A stretch of DNA of 62,728 nucleotides. Origin: Pseudoselenomonas ruminantium (lineage in GTDB: Bacteria > Bacillota > Negativicutes > Selenomonadales > Selenomonadaceae). Below the pieces are notes generated by a model. The model did not search any database and was not told the DNA's origin. It saw nothing but the letters and a program-made list of their open reading frames with translations. Position numbers and translations under genes: made by a program. Where the stretch lies: the NCBI GenBank assembly GCA_002373045.1, contig DFHU01000010.1:1-62728 (forward strand), written 5' to 3'. This document shows positions 33,518 to 41,789 of the stretch, in pieces. The stretch's first letter is position 1, and each line of letters starts with the position of its first letter.

Positions 33518-33901
33518 ATGAAAAAATATCTTATCTTGTTATTGCTGGGGCTTGGTCTGGTATTGCAACTGGAATTTTCGCCAACGGCTAGTGCTCAGGA
33601 TTATTGGTGCTATACGGATAATGCTGGATACGAATATTATGTAATCGCAGAAAAATCGGAGTATCTGCTGGGCGGAAAATATATTGGGCATGTAAAGAAA
33701 ATTTCGCCGCAAAAAACGATGGTATCTGAGTTGGAATGGCTTTTCGCGTTTGATGAAGGTGAGTGCTGGGCCGCATGCAGGACAGATACAAGCTTATCAC
33801 CAAAGGAAGGGAAAGTACGCAATTCACCCTTGGCGCTATCAATCATTCGTTTCCTTTACCATCATAAGTATGGTAGTAAATACAACCAATATATTGACTG
33901 A
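33518..33901 (+). CDS. Small secreted protein of unknown function
   Basis: 127 residues, ATG 33518 with CAGGAGG upstream. Signal peptide ends ASAQD. The mature part has DYWCYTDNAGYEYYVIAE and CWAACRTDTS, with three cysteines. It is not clearly homologous to its neighbour, though both begin the mature chain with an Asp-Tyr motif. Function unknown. Confidence 0.6.
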   Translation: MKKYLILLLLGLGLVLQLEFSPTASAQDYWCYTDNAGYEYYVIAEKSEYLLGGKYIGHVKKISPQKTMVSELEWLFAFDEGECWAACRTDTSLSPKEGKVRNSPLALSIIRFLYHHKYGSKYNQYID

Positions 33902-33943
33902 TGTAATATTTTACTGACCGATGCATAATATGGGGGGATAATA

Positions 33944-34669
33944 ATGACACGGATGGGGTTAAATTTCCTTATCATCAAAATGATTTTTGTATTGAGTGTT
34001 GTGATATTTTCACAATACGGCAATGCGGATGCCATGGCACTGAATCGAATTAGTGAGTTGATGGCGTTTGAAAATTACAATGGAACAAGTGAGAATTGTA
34101 GTGCGCCTACGGATTTGAATGGAGCCTTTTTCAGCATGAATGGCGAGTCCGCTTCAATAGAGACGAAATTGAATTTTTATAATCAGGATGGCTCAAGAAA
34201 AAATGCAGGTGGCACAATAGAAGTCAGTAGTGGAAATAAAAAGATTTCGTTCCCTGTTAGAAAAGACGAATCAGCCAGTGTGTATTTGATTTCATCGAAT
34301 GCGGATAGAGATTTTTTATTGGTTCGTACTTACATGGATGCTGCCAATGGTAGTTCTGCTTGCACGGGAATGTGGTTAGTTGGTGAGGCCAATGGGAATT
34401 TGCTGACTTATGCTACATTGGACACGGTAAAAAATGCAGGTTTGTTATTCGATGATATATCCCCAATGGTTAAGAATGGTGAGCTTTGGATTACCGGAAG
34501 GGCAAGAGTCTATTGGGGAGCTGATCCGCAGGCTCAGCCCCGGCCTCTAGGAAGTAAATACAACGGTGTGCCGATCAAGGTGGATGGAAATTATTGTTCT
34601 ATCAATTCGACTGTTCTGTTTTGGGATAGTGCCGCCCAGTGGTTTGGCATAAGACTGGAAAATTTTTGA
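33944..34669 (+). CDS. Secreted protein related to the 4237 gene product
   Basis: 241 residues; ATG 33944 with GGGGGGA upstream. An N-terminal signal sequence ends around ADAMA. The C-terminal half contains GMWLVGEANGNLLTYATLD and ends LFWDSAAQWFGIRLENF, which parallels GYWLVGN and VFWNEQDGWFGLKRF in the 4237 gene. The first half has unrelated insertions. Last gene of the secretome island, closed by a terminator. Confidence 0.6.
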   Translation: MTRMGLNFLIIKMIFVLSVVIFSQYGNADAMALNRISELMAFENYNGTSENCSAPTDLNGAFFSMNGESASIETKLNFYNQDGSRKNAGGTIEVSSGNKKISFPVRKDESASVYLISSNADRDFLLVRTYMDAANGSSACTGMWLVGEANGNLLTYATLDTVKNAGLLFDDISPMVKNGELWITGRARVYWGADPQAQPRPLGSKYNGVPIKVDGNYCSINSTVLFWDSAAQWFGIRLENF

Positions 34670-34681
34670 TTGGCAGTAATA

Positions 34682-34709
34682 AAAGCCACCCTCATTGCGG
34701 GTGGCTTTG
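34682..34709 (+). terminator. Terminator at the end of the secretome island
   Basis: AAAGCCACCC and GGGTGGCTTT form a perfect stem with a short loop and a weak T-rich tail. Confidence 0.8.
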
Positions 34710-34745
34710 TTTCGTAGTATAATATAACAAAAGGACGTGATATTA

Positions 34746-35012
34746 ATGCCGGAAATAAGCTTATTTTTTGGTATACGAATATCCATATACTACGATGACC
34801 ACAATCCGCCGCATATTCATGCACAATATGGAGGGCATAAAGCCGTATTTGATATACAGGAGGCAACTGTAATCAGAGGGTCACTTCCATCAAGACAGTT
34901 AAAGCTTGTTCTGGCATGGATAGTTATGTATCAGGACGAACTCATGCAGGATTGGGAACTGGTAAGGTCAGGTATGGAGCCAAATGATATTCCTCCACTA
35001 GAAAGGAAGTGA
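34746..35012 (+). CDS. DUF4160 protein
   Basis: 88 residues; ATG 34746 with AAAGGACG upstream. The DUF4160 pattern is clear: MPEISLFFGIRISIYYDDHN, PPHIHAQYGGHKAVFDI, and a C-terminal AWIVMYQDELMQDWEL. It overlaps the next gene by four bases. DUF4160 and DUF2442 genes are frequently paired and have been suggested to form a two-gene toxin-antitoxin-like unit, though this remains unproven. A TATAAT box at 34718-34723 could start a short transcript. Confidence 0.85.
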   Translation: MPEISLFFGIRISIYYDDHNPPHIHAQYGGHKAVFDIQEATVIRGSLPSRQLKLVLAWIVMYQDELMQDWELVRSGMEPNDIPPLERK

Positions 35013-35323
35013 TTGCTGTGGCAGAGTTAATACCAAGTGTAGTACAGGTAGTTTCGGGCGAAGATTATATCGTATATGCATATCTTAACGATGGAACTAT
35101 ACGCAAAAAAGATATGGCGCCTGTTGTATTGGGGGCGGTACCGGGCAGTGTATTTGCCAAACTTGCCGATAAGAACATATTTTACAACACACTAACGGTT
35201 ATGAATGAAACTGTAGCTTGGGATATTAACGGCGACAGGAATCCTCGAAAATGTATCGATATAGACCCATATTCGGTATATGAGTGGGAGGTCGTTAAAG
35301 ACCCGCTCGCCAATAAAATATAA
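35009..35323 (+). CDS. DUF2442 protein, partner of DUF4160
   Basis: 104 residues, GTG 35009 overlapping the DUF4160 stop (GTGA), with AAAGGAAG upstream. The fold is marked by YIVYAYLNDGTIRKKDM and KLADKNIFYNTLTVMNETVAW. DUF2442 proteins bind partners or DNA in predicted small modules. It is followed by a terminator, so the pair is a self-contained transcription unit. Confidence 0.85.
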   Translation: MIAVAELIPSVVQVVSGEDYIVYAYLNDGTIRKKDMAPVVLGAVPGSVFAKLADKNIFYNTLTVMNETVAWDINGDRNPRKCIDIDPYSVYEWEVVKDPLANKI

Positions 35324-35332
35324 ACAATAAGC

Positions 35333-35364
35333 AAGCCGGCACGCATCGCGTACCGGCTTTATTT
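35333..35364 (+). terminator. Terminator after the DUF4160/DUF2442 pair
   Basis: Nested stem AAGCCGG, ACGC, loop ATC, GCGT, CCGGCTT followed by TTATTT. Confidence 0.8.
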
Positions 35365-36057
35365 ATGGATATTCATAGATATTAACTTATCCTTCTCATA
35401 TTCATTTGTCGGCGTGGATTTCCTCTCGAGCAGAAATCCAGGCGCAGTGTTCCATAATATATGGATGCTTAGCTAAACACTTTTGAATACACAGAGTCAT
35501 TCATTTGTTGCGCGCGCTTAATCTCTCATTCGATAACAATAGGTTTTCTACGGTTTCGATGCTCATAGAGATCTGTAAAGATTTACCCGGGGTAGCAGTT
35601 GTCATCTGTAAATACCTAGCGATGTGCTCCCAACTTCCAACTACTTCTGAGTACGTCTGGCGGCATAGCCATCATCACGTCTCTTTCTCGACTGTTGGAT
35701 ATTCTTGTACTTCACCAATGCACTTGCTAGCTAGGTTTTGCCAGAACCTCTGCTCAGTGATTTCTTCAATAAACACTCACATCCTTTCGTAAAAACAAGT
35801 ATGTAAGGTTTTGAAGAGAGCCTGTTTCGGCTAGATACCACCTGCCAAAATTTCAAACGACAGAATTACTTTTCTGGTGGTTTGAGTACCTATCTCTTCT
35901 TTACAACTACATAATAACACACTTATCAGATAATTGCAATGCTTTTGAATAATAATTTTTAATTTTTGAGAGAAATTATCGTAAAACAAGCTGGGAATTA
36001 TATAGTATAATAGACATAATGTGATATTCGTATGAATAAGGATAAGGAGCATAAGCA
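35365..36057. other. Gene-poor stretch of about 690 bases, no supportable gene
   Basis: No frame with a ribosome binding site fits. A 95-codon plus-strand frame (35505-35792) and a 125-codon minus-strand frame with three internal stops (35776-35402) overlap and neither resembles a known protein. A hairpin GGATTTC/GAAATCC occurs at 35417-35440. The region may be a decayed mobile element or gene remnant. A TATAAT (36006-36011) near its end probably serves the next gene. Confidence 0.4.
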
Positions 36058-36900
36058 ATGAAACATTTGGTTATTGTGCGGGGCGGCGGCGAACTGGCCA
36101 GCGGCACGATTCATGCATTATACCGGGCGGGGTTCCGGGTTTTGGTGCTGGAGCAGAAAGAGCCCTCCGCCACCCGGCGGCGCGTGGCCTTTTCTGAGGC
36201 TATGTACCGTGGTGAGTCCAAGGTGGAGCGTATCGTCTGTCATAAGGCCAAGAATCTCATTGAGGCAAAGGAAAGGCTGAAAAAAGGTGAGCTGGTGATG
36301 CTCGAAGATCCGGAAGCCCGCTGTGTGAAAGAACTGAAACCACAGGTGTTGGTGGATGCGATTCTTTCCCATACAACCAACGGTACGACCAAGGATATGG
36401 CAGAACATACCATTGCTTTAGGACCTGGCTTTTGCGCCGGTCGGGATGTGGATGTGGTGGTGGAAACCATGCGCGGCCATAATCTGGGGCGTTTAATCTA
36501 TGAAGGATACTCTGCCCGCAGTCAGGATATTTCCAGCAGCACGGTAGGTGTCAGTGGCAATATGGAGCATTTGATTTTTGCTCCGGAGGAAGGTACCGTG
36601 GATATTTTGAGTACCATCTCCCTGATGGTCAAAAAAGATGAACCGTTGGCCCGCCTGCATACGCCGGATGGCCGTACCATTGAAATAAAGGCTACCATTG
36701 ATGGCGTCCTGCGTGGCGCGCTCCATCGTGGCAGCAAGGTGAAAAAGGAACAGAAGATAGCCGATATCCATCCTACCATGGGGCAGGAAGAATGTTTTAC
36801 CATTTCGGATAAGGCGCGCTGTGTGGCCGGTTCTGTACTGGAAGCGGTCATGGTCTGGGAACACAAACGCCCCAAACGGAGGTTCTTTGGACGTGGTTAA
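36058..36900 (+). CDS. yqeB: EF2563-type selenium-dependent molybdenum hydroxylase accessory protein (YqeB)
   Basis: 280 residues, ATG 36058 with AAGGAG upstream. Characteristic segments are VIVRGGGELASGTIHALYRAGF, VLVDAILSHTTNGTT, and IALGPGFCAGRDVDVVVETMRGHNLGR, with a C-terminal biotinyl-like half (ISLMVKKDEPLARLHTPDG). The family occurs with selenium-dependent molybdenum hydroxylases and is proposed to help cofactor maturation. No hydroxylase or other selenium gene is in the window, so its partners are elsewhere. Its end overlaps the comF start. Confidence 0.85.
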   Translation: MKHLVIVRGGGELASGTIHALYRAGFRVLVLEQKEPSATRRRVAFSEAMYRGESKVERIVCHKAKNLIEAKERLKKGELVMLEDPEARCVKELKPQVLVDAILSHTTNGTTKDMAEHTIALGPGFCAGRDVDVVVETMRGHNLGRLIYEGYSARSQDISSSTVGVSGNMEHLIFAPEEGTVDILSTISLMVKKDEPLARLHTPDGRTIEIKATIDGVLRGALHRGSKVKKEQKIADIHPTMGQEECFTISDKARCVAGSVLEAVMVWEHKRPKRRFFGRG

Positions 36901-37564
36901 TTTATGGGAAGTGCTGTTGGATTTTTTGTTTCCGCCGCATTGTCCATTATGTCATGCTTATGTGGAAACGCGTGGCGATTGGTGTCCCAAATGTCTGTCT
37001 GAGGCGTTACAGCCACATAAATTGTCTCTTTCTGTGCCCATGCAGGCCGTTTTGGCCGAAGCATGGGCTTTTGGTGTATATAAAGATAGTCTGCGGGATT
37101 TAATCCGTCATTTAAAGTATCAGGGAAAGCGCAGCAATCAATTTTATATAGAGACTTTGTTGTCAGCAGCCGGAAAGATGTCACAGGTGCAAAAACTGCT
37201 TTCTGGTATTGATTTTGCTGTGCCTGTGCCGCTATATCCGGACAAAGAAAAGCAGCGTGGCTTTAATCAGGCTGAACTCATATTTAGCGGCTTTTTGGCC
37301 AGTCAACATATTCCTCTGCGACGCCTGTTGCTGCGGACGCGGGCCACACGGTCAATGTATGAGCTCAGCGGCAGGGAACGAGAGAAGAATTTAAAAAATG
37401 CCTTTGCCGTAACCGGGATAGAGGCGTTAACGGGAAAGAATATTTTGCTGATTGATGATATTTTTACTACAGGGGCGACTATGACGGAATGTGCCAGAGT
37501 CCTGCGGTCGGCAGGGGCAGGTGCTGTCTATGCTGTAGTGTTGGCTAGTGACCATCGAATATAA
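36893..37564 (+). CDS. comF: ComF-family phosphoribosyltransferase-like protein
   Basis: 223 residues. GTG 36893 is ten bases after GGAGG; TTG 36887 is an alternative only four bases from it. The N-terminal zinc finger is CPLCHAYVETRGDWCPKC; the C-terminal phosphoribosyltransferase domain has ILLIDDIFTTGATMTECA. DRL-type helices HLKYQGKR and RGFNQAELI are also typical. ComF proteins take part in DNA uptake across the inner membrane or in DNA repair. The start overlaps the stop of yqeB by eight bases, so they are co-translated. Confidence 0.9.
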   Translation: MVNLWEVLLDFLFPPHCPLCHAYVETRGDWCPKCLSEALQPHKLSLSVPMQAVLAEAWAFGVYKDSLRDLIRHLKYQGKRSNQFYIETLLSAAGKMSQVQKLLSGIDFAVPVPLYPDKEKQRGFNQAELIFSGFLASQHIPLRRLLLRTRATRSMYELSGREREKNLKNAFAVTGIEALTGKNILLIDDIFTTGATMTECARVLRSAGAGAVYAVVLASDHRI

Positions 37565-37584
37565 GGTGAGAAAACGATTTTTCT

Positions 37585-37613
37585 TTGCTATTTTCTGACT
37601 GGTGTGCTATAAT
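37585..37613 (+). promoter_or_regulatory. Promoter of the metal P-type ATPase gene
   Basis: TTGCTA (37585-37590) and TATAAT (37608-37613) with a 17-base spacer; TGC before the -10 makes it an extended -10 promoter. Confidence 0.75.
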
Positions 37614-37625
37614 TTGCTTAATAAA

Positions 37626-37639
37626 TGAATAACTGTTCA
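37626..37639. promoter_or_regulatory. SmtB/ArsR-type operator
   Basis: TGAATAACTGTTCA, whose complement TGAACAGTTATTCA is the core of the cyanobacterial SmtB operator as I recall it. It lies just downstream of the predicted transcript start, where a repressor would block the P-type ATPase gene. No smtB/arsR gene is in the window. Confidence 0.65.
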
Positions 37640-37676
37640 CATGTTATTTTGACGCAGCAAAGTCAGGAGGGTGTTT

Positions 37677-39611
37677 ATGAATGCGAAGCAGAAGAAAAAT
37701 CTGATACGAATTATCATAACGGCGGTCTTGATGCTGGTATTGGCGTATATGCCACTGTCCGGTTGGTCCAGATTTTTTGCCTATTTGGTGCCGTACGTTC
37801 TTGTCGGATATGATATTTTATACAAGGCGGGCAAGGGCATTAAGAACCGGCGGACATTTGATGAAAGCCTCTTGATGGCGATTGCAACTCTTGGGGCAAT
37901 CGCCTTGGCCGTTTATGAGGACGGGGATTATACCGAAGCTATTGCCGTTATGTTGTTTTATCAGGTGGGGGAGTGGTTTCAGGCTTATGCCGTGGGACGC
38001 AGTCGCCGGGATATTAGTGCGCTGATGGATATACGCCCTGATTATGCCAATATGGAACAGGAAGATGGAACGCTGGCGCAGGTTGACCCGGATGAAGTAG
38101 AGATTGGCAGCGTTATCGTGGTCAAGCCGGGAGAAAAGATTCCTTTGGATGGTGTGGTTGAGGAAGGAACTTCCAGTCTCAATACTGTTGCCTTGACGGG
38201 GGAGGCCCTGCCGCGCGATGCCAAAGAAGGCGACGAGGTATTAAGCGGTTGTATAAATATCAACGGCCTGTTGAAAATCCGGACAACCAAAGAGTTTGAT
38301 GAATCCACGGCTTCCAAGATTTTGGAAATGGTGGAAGAGGCCAGCTCCCACAAGTCAAAATCCGAAAACTTTATCGCCCGCTTTGCCCGTGTCTATACGC
38401 CGATTGTTGTATATGCTGCTTTAGCTTTGGCTGTCTTGCCGCCGCTGGTGCGCCTTTTGGGCATGGGCATGGCTCCGGAGTGGGGCACGTGGATTTATCG
38501 TGCGCTGACCTTTTTGGTAATCAGCTGTCCCTGTGCGTTGGTGGTCAGTATTCCGCTTAGCTTCTTTGCTGGTATTGGCGGTGCCAGCCGTCAGGGGGTA
38601 TTGGTAAAAGGGTCTAATTATTTGGAAGCTCTGTCGGAGGTAAAGACGGTTGTTTTTGATAAGACTGGTACGCTTACGCAAGGCGTTTTTCAGGTTAGCG
38701 CCATTCATACGGATAAATTGAATGAACAGCAGCTGCTGCATCTGGCAGCGCATGTGGAGCGTTTTTCTACGCATCCCATTGCGGAATCTTTGCGCAATGC
38801 TTTCGGTCATGAGGCAGATGGCTGTAACGTGGAATGTGTGGAAGAAATTGCCGGTTATGGTGTCCGGGCGCAGGTCAATGGCAAGACGGTCTGCGTGGGT
38901 AACGCCAAGATGATGGAAAGTATTGACGCCAAATGGCATGAGTGTGATGCTGTCGGCACAATGATTCATGTGGCGGTGGAGGGCGAATATGCAGGCCATA
39001 TCGTCATTTCCGATGTGGTGAAGGAAAATGCTGCGGCAGCGATACACGCCCTGAAAAAAGATGGCATAAAGCAGACGGTCATGCTGACTGGGGATAGTGC
39101 CCGGATTGCGGATAAGGTAGCAGCCAGCCTGAAGCTGGATATGGTTTACAGTCAGCTTTTGCCGCAGGATAAGGTGGCAAAGGTGGAGGAACTCTTGCAG
39201 CAGCCTGCCACGGGCAAATTGGCTTTTGTCGGTGATGGAATCAACGATGCACCGGTGCTATCCCGCGCTGATGTGGGGATTGCCATGGGGGCAATGGGTT
39301 CGGATGCGGCCATTGAAGCAGCAGATATCGTTTTGATGGATGATGACCCGCTCAAGATTTCCGTTGCCCGTCGGATTGCGCGCAAGACTCTGCGCATCGT
39401 GAAACAGAATATCTATTTTTCTATTGGGATAAAGGTGCTTGTCCTGCTCTTGGGCGCGTTAGGCTTTGCTAATATGTGGGCGGCTATCTTTGCCGATGTT
39501 GGGGTTATGGTGCTGGCTGTGCTTAACGCAGTACGGGCAATGTTTGTCCCGCAATGCGCTGATATAAAAGAAAGAACGGTCCAAGTCGGTTCAGATGTGA
39601 CGGTTGCCTGA
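37677..39611 (+). CDS. Zn/Cd-exporting P-type ATPase (ZntA/CadA-like) without N-terminal HMA domain
   Basis: 644 residues. ATG 37677 is five bases after AGGAGGG. The P1B-type signatures are present in order: actuator TGEALP, membrane CPC in ISCPCALV, phosphorylated aspartate in DKTGTLT, HP dipeptide in STHPIAES, nucleotide-binding GDGINDAP, and MLTGDS. The usual N-terminal metal-binding HMA domain is absent; a separate 72-residue HMA protein is encoded 37 bases downstream. CPC and the C-terminal QCAD favour zinc, cadmium or lead as cargo. The SmtB-like operator upstream fits metal induction. Confidence 0.93.
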   Translation: MNAKQKKNLIRIIITAVLMLVLAYMPLSGWSRFFAYLVPYVLVGYDILYKAGKGIKNRRTFDESLLMAIATLGAIALAVYEDGDYTEAIAVMLFYQVGEWFQAYAVGRSRRDISALMDIRPDYANMEQEDGTLAQVDPDEVEIGSVIVVKPGEKIPLDGVVEEGTSSLNTVALTGEALPRDAKEGDEVLSGCININGLLKIRTTKEFDESTASKILEMVEEASSHKSKSENFIARFARVYTPIVVYAALALAVLPPLVRLLGMGMAPEWGTWIYRALTFLVISCPCALVVSIPLSFFAGIGGASRQGVLVKGSNYLEALSEVKTVVFDKTGTLTQGVFQVSAIHTDKLNEQQLLHLAAHVERFSTHPIAESLRNAFGHEADGCNVECVEEIAGYGVRAQVNGKTVCVGNAKMMESIDAKWHECDAVGTMIHVAVEGEYAGHIVISDVVKENAAAAIHALKKDGIKQTVMLTGDSARIADKVAASLKLDMVYSQLLPQDKVAKVEELLQQPATGKLAFVGDGINDAPVLSRADVGIAMGAMGSDAAIEAADIVLMDDDPLKISVARRIARKTLRIVKQNIYFSIGIKVLVLLLGALGFANMWAAIFADVGVMVLAVLNAVRAMFVPQCADIKERTVQVGSDVTVA

Positions 39612-39648
39612 GATGAAATGTCTGTTAAGTGGAAAGGATTGATTCACT

Positions 39649-39867
39649 GTGAAGAAAACGTATAAGATTGATGTGGATTGTGCCAACTGTGCTAATCTGA
39701 TGGAAGAAGCTGCCAAGAACACACCGGGAGTCAAGGACGCTGCGGTGAATTTCATGGCTTTGAAGATGAAGGTGGAATTTGAAGACGGTCAGGATGTAAA
39801 GACCGTGATGGAAAATGTCCGTCAAAATTGCAAACGTGTTGAAGACGATTGTGAAGTCTTTATCTAA
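39649..39867 (+). CDS. Stand-alone heavy-metal-associated (HMA) domain protein
   Basis: 72 residues, GTG 39649 with GGAAAGGA upstream. The ferredoxin-like HMA domain has KIDVDCANCANLMEEAA, with CxxC metal ligands in the ZntA-type DCANC context, and KTVMENVRQNCKRVEDDCEV. It probably delivers metal to, or senses metal for, the P-type ATPase encoded upstream, replacing the missing N-terminal domain. Confidence 0.88.
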   Translation: MKKTYKIDVDCANCANLMEEAAKNTPGVKDAAVNFMALKMKVEFEDGQDVKTVMENVRQNCKRVEDDCEVFI

Positions 39868-39880
39868 TCTTTTTAACGCA

Positions 39881-39918
39881 AAAAAATCCCGCGTTTGTTA
39901 ATCAGCGCGGGATTTTTT
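39881..39918. terminator. Bidirectional terminator between the HMA gene and the lactate permease
   Basis: AAAAAATCCCGCG and CGCGGGATTTTTT pair perfectly, with a loop of 12 bases, giving T tracts on both strands between convergent genes. Confidence 0.88.
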
Positions 39919-39929
39919 GATGATGTTAT

Positions 39930-41465
39930 TTAGCCCACCAATGTCTGGCCAAGGTAAACGATAAGGCCCATAGCAATAATGAAAGGCAGGTAAACTTTTG
40001 CGGCAAAAGCAAGCAGTTTGCCGTCAGCGCCAGCAGTCTTGATGGCAGCGACAGCAATAGCGATACTCTGAATGGAAATCATCTTGCCTGCGCAGGCGCC
40101 CGTAGCGTTAGCAGCAGCAATCCAGGCCTGAGCGGCAGGCGTAGCACCGATAGCCTGAGCGGCTTCAGTCTGCAGCTTACCGAAGAGTACGCAGCTCGAC
40201 GTTGCCGAACCGGTGATGAAAGTACCGATGGAACCGATAAAGGCGGCAATCAAAGGATAGGCCGTGCCCGTAGCGGCAACAGCAGCTTCAGCAATCTCAT
40301 GCGTCATGCCGGCATAGCCCATGACCTTTGCGGTAGCGATAACGGAGATAATCGTTAAAATGGTGAAGCGCAGGCCGTATACGGTCTTTTGGAGTACGCC
40401 GAGCATTTCGCCGAAACCTGCGCCCTGCTTGGCACCGCCGATAAAGGCAGCCAGGAAAATCAGAACGCCCGGGGTAGCAACCCAGGTAAAGGTGTAAGGT
40501 GCGCCGCCTTCGCCATCATAGATAAGCACAGAAGACTTGATGAGGTTCAGTGGGTCATGGATAGCCGGAATCAGCTTGGAAGTAGTCAGCAGGAAAACGA
40601 AGATGAGGATGAACGGCAGCCAGGCGGTGATGGCTTTGCCGGCGGTCAGCTTTTCGCCATCATCTTCATGGGCGGGCATAGCATAAGCCGGGTCATTGAC
40701 CGGGAACATTTTAGCACAGGCAACGATTGCGCCCATAGAACCGATAGAACCGGCAACAACAGCCAGTTCCGGGCCCATGGTAGCAGCTACGGCAAGTTCC
40801 GGAATGAGGAAACCGAAGGAAGCACCAAGGCAGGTAGCAACCATGCCTTTAAGAGCTTTCAGAGAGCCGCCGGCAACCAACGTCATGATGAACGGGCAAA
40901 GGATAGTCAGCGGTGCCAGCTGCAGGCAGGTGTAGGTGGCAAGGGTGGTAGCATCGGTGCCTGTAACATTGCCCAGCGTAACCAAAGGGATGCCGATGGA
41001 GCCATAAGCCGTCGGGACGGAGTTGGCGACCAGGCAGACGCTGGCGGCAAGGAGGGGATTGACGCCGATACCAACGAGCATGCTGGCGGGAATGGCGATA
41101 GCCGTACCGAAACCGGCCATACCTTCCATGAAGCCGCCGAAGCCCCAGCCGATGAGCAGAATCAGCACGCGGCGGTCATTGCTGACAGAGGTCAGCATCT
41201 TCTTGATGCCGTCCATACCCTTGGTATGTTCGGACAGGTTGTAAGTAAAGATAGCAGCAATGATAACCAAAAGGATTGGCCAGCAGGCCAGAGCCACACC
41301 TTCCAGGAAAGCCTGGAACGCATGAATGGTGGTCATGTCGTAAAGACCAATGCCTACGACCACCGAAAGCAGGAGGGCCAGCAGGCAGGCTTTGTGAGGC
41401 TGCATGTGCAGTACGCACAGCGCTACAGCCAGCCAAAGGATTGGTGAAAGCGCAATCAGAAACAA
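39930..41465 (-). CDS. lctP: L-lactate permease
   Basis: 511 residues. TTG 41465 is chosen because AAGGA lies nine bases upstream and because the longer frame (to 41552) would include the promoter. About 12-14 membrane helices. Family marks are FGGFMEGMAGFGTAIAIPA, VANSVPTAYGSIGIPL, and FIGSIGTFITGSATSSCVLFG with ANATGACAGKMIS near the C-terminus. LctP imports or exchanges lactate with protons; lactate is a classical substrate of Selenomonas via propionate fermentation. Strong codon bias indicates high expression. Confidence 0.93.
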   Translation of the reverse strand: MFLIALSPILWLAVALCVLHMQPHKACLLALLLSVVVGIGLYDMTTIHAFQAFLEGVALACWPILLVIIAAIFTYNLSEHTKGMDGIKKMLTSVSNDRRVLILLIGWGFGGFMEGMAGFGTAIAIPASMLVGIGVNPLLAASVCLVANSVPTAYGSIGIPLVTLGNVTGTDATTLATYTCLQLAPLTILCPFIMTLVAGGSLKALKGMVATCLGASFGFLIPELAVAATMGPELAVVAGSIGSMGAIVACAKMFPVNDPAYAMPAHEDDGEKLTAGKAITAWLPFILIFVFLLTTSKLIPAIHDPLNLIKSSVLIYDGEGGAPYTFTWVATPGVLIFLAAFIGGAKQGAGFGEMLGVLQKTVYGLRFTILTIISVIATAKVMGYAGMTHEIAEAAVAATGTAYPLIAAFIGSIGTFITGSATSSCVLFGKLQTEAAQAIGATPAAQAWIAAANATGACAGKMISIQSIAIAVAAIKTAGADGKLLAFAAKVYLPFIIAMGLIVYLGQTLVG

Positions 41466-41522
41466 AAAATCAAGTCCTTTCTTACATATAAGACCATGTA
41501 AATAATATAAATAAGATACTTC

Positions 41523-41552
41523 ATTATATAAGCAGGTACTAAAAAATGTCAA
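41523..41552 (-). promoter_or_regulatory. Promoter of lctP
   Basis: Minus-strand TTGACA (41552-41547) and TATAAT (41528-41523), 18-base spacer. Confidence 0.85.
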
Positions 41553-41614
41553 TGGGAGAATTAAAGGTTCTATCTTAAAAAAAGTGTGGAAAATCTAACA
41601 ACTATTATAAATAA

Positions 41615-41746
41615 GTGGCACCAGCCCATGAGAACTTATTCCTGCGTTAGTAGGTACAGAAGTGGCACCGGCCCATGAGGTCTTATTCCTGCGCTAGTAC
41701 GCGCGGGCGCGTAAATCGCTTAGGAACAAGTCCTCATGGGCCGGTG
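41615..41746. repeat. Variant hairpin repeat (copy E) with partial direct duplication
   Basis: CACCGGCCCATGAGG (41666-41680) pairs with CCTCATGGGCCGGTG (41732-41746); inner parts CTT-TTCCTGCG and CGC-AGGAA-AAG also pair. The loop is GC-rich and does not contain the centre of copies A-D and F-I. The left arm is repeated in a diverged form just upstream (41615-41660). It fills much of the 320-base gap between lctP and the MFS gene. Confidence 0.7.
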
Positions 41747-41789
41747 AAGTTCATTGGTTACTATATTGTTTTCGCTAATGGCAATACAT

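Noticed and set aside
35402..35776. Decayed IS21 IstB-like gene on the minus strand
   Set aside because: A GSGKT-like string appears in one frame, but it is interrupted by stops, the surrounding residues do not align with IstB, and such a short match is expected by chance.
40389..41447. Plus-strand open frame (352 codons) across lctP
   Set aside because: It is a shadow of the biased lctP coding strand; its translation is rich in Gly/Gln/His with no fold and no ribosome binding site.
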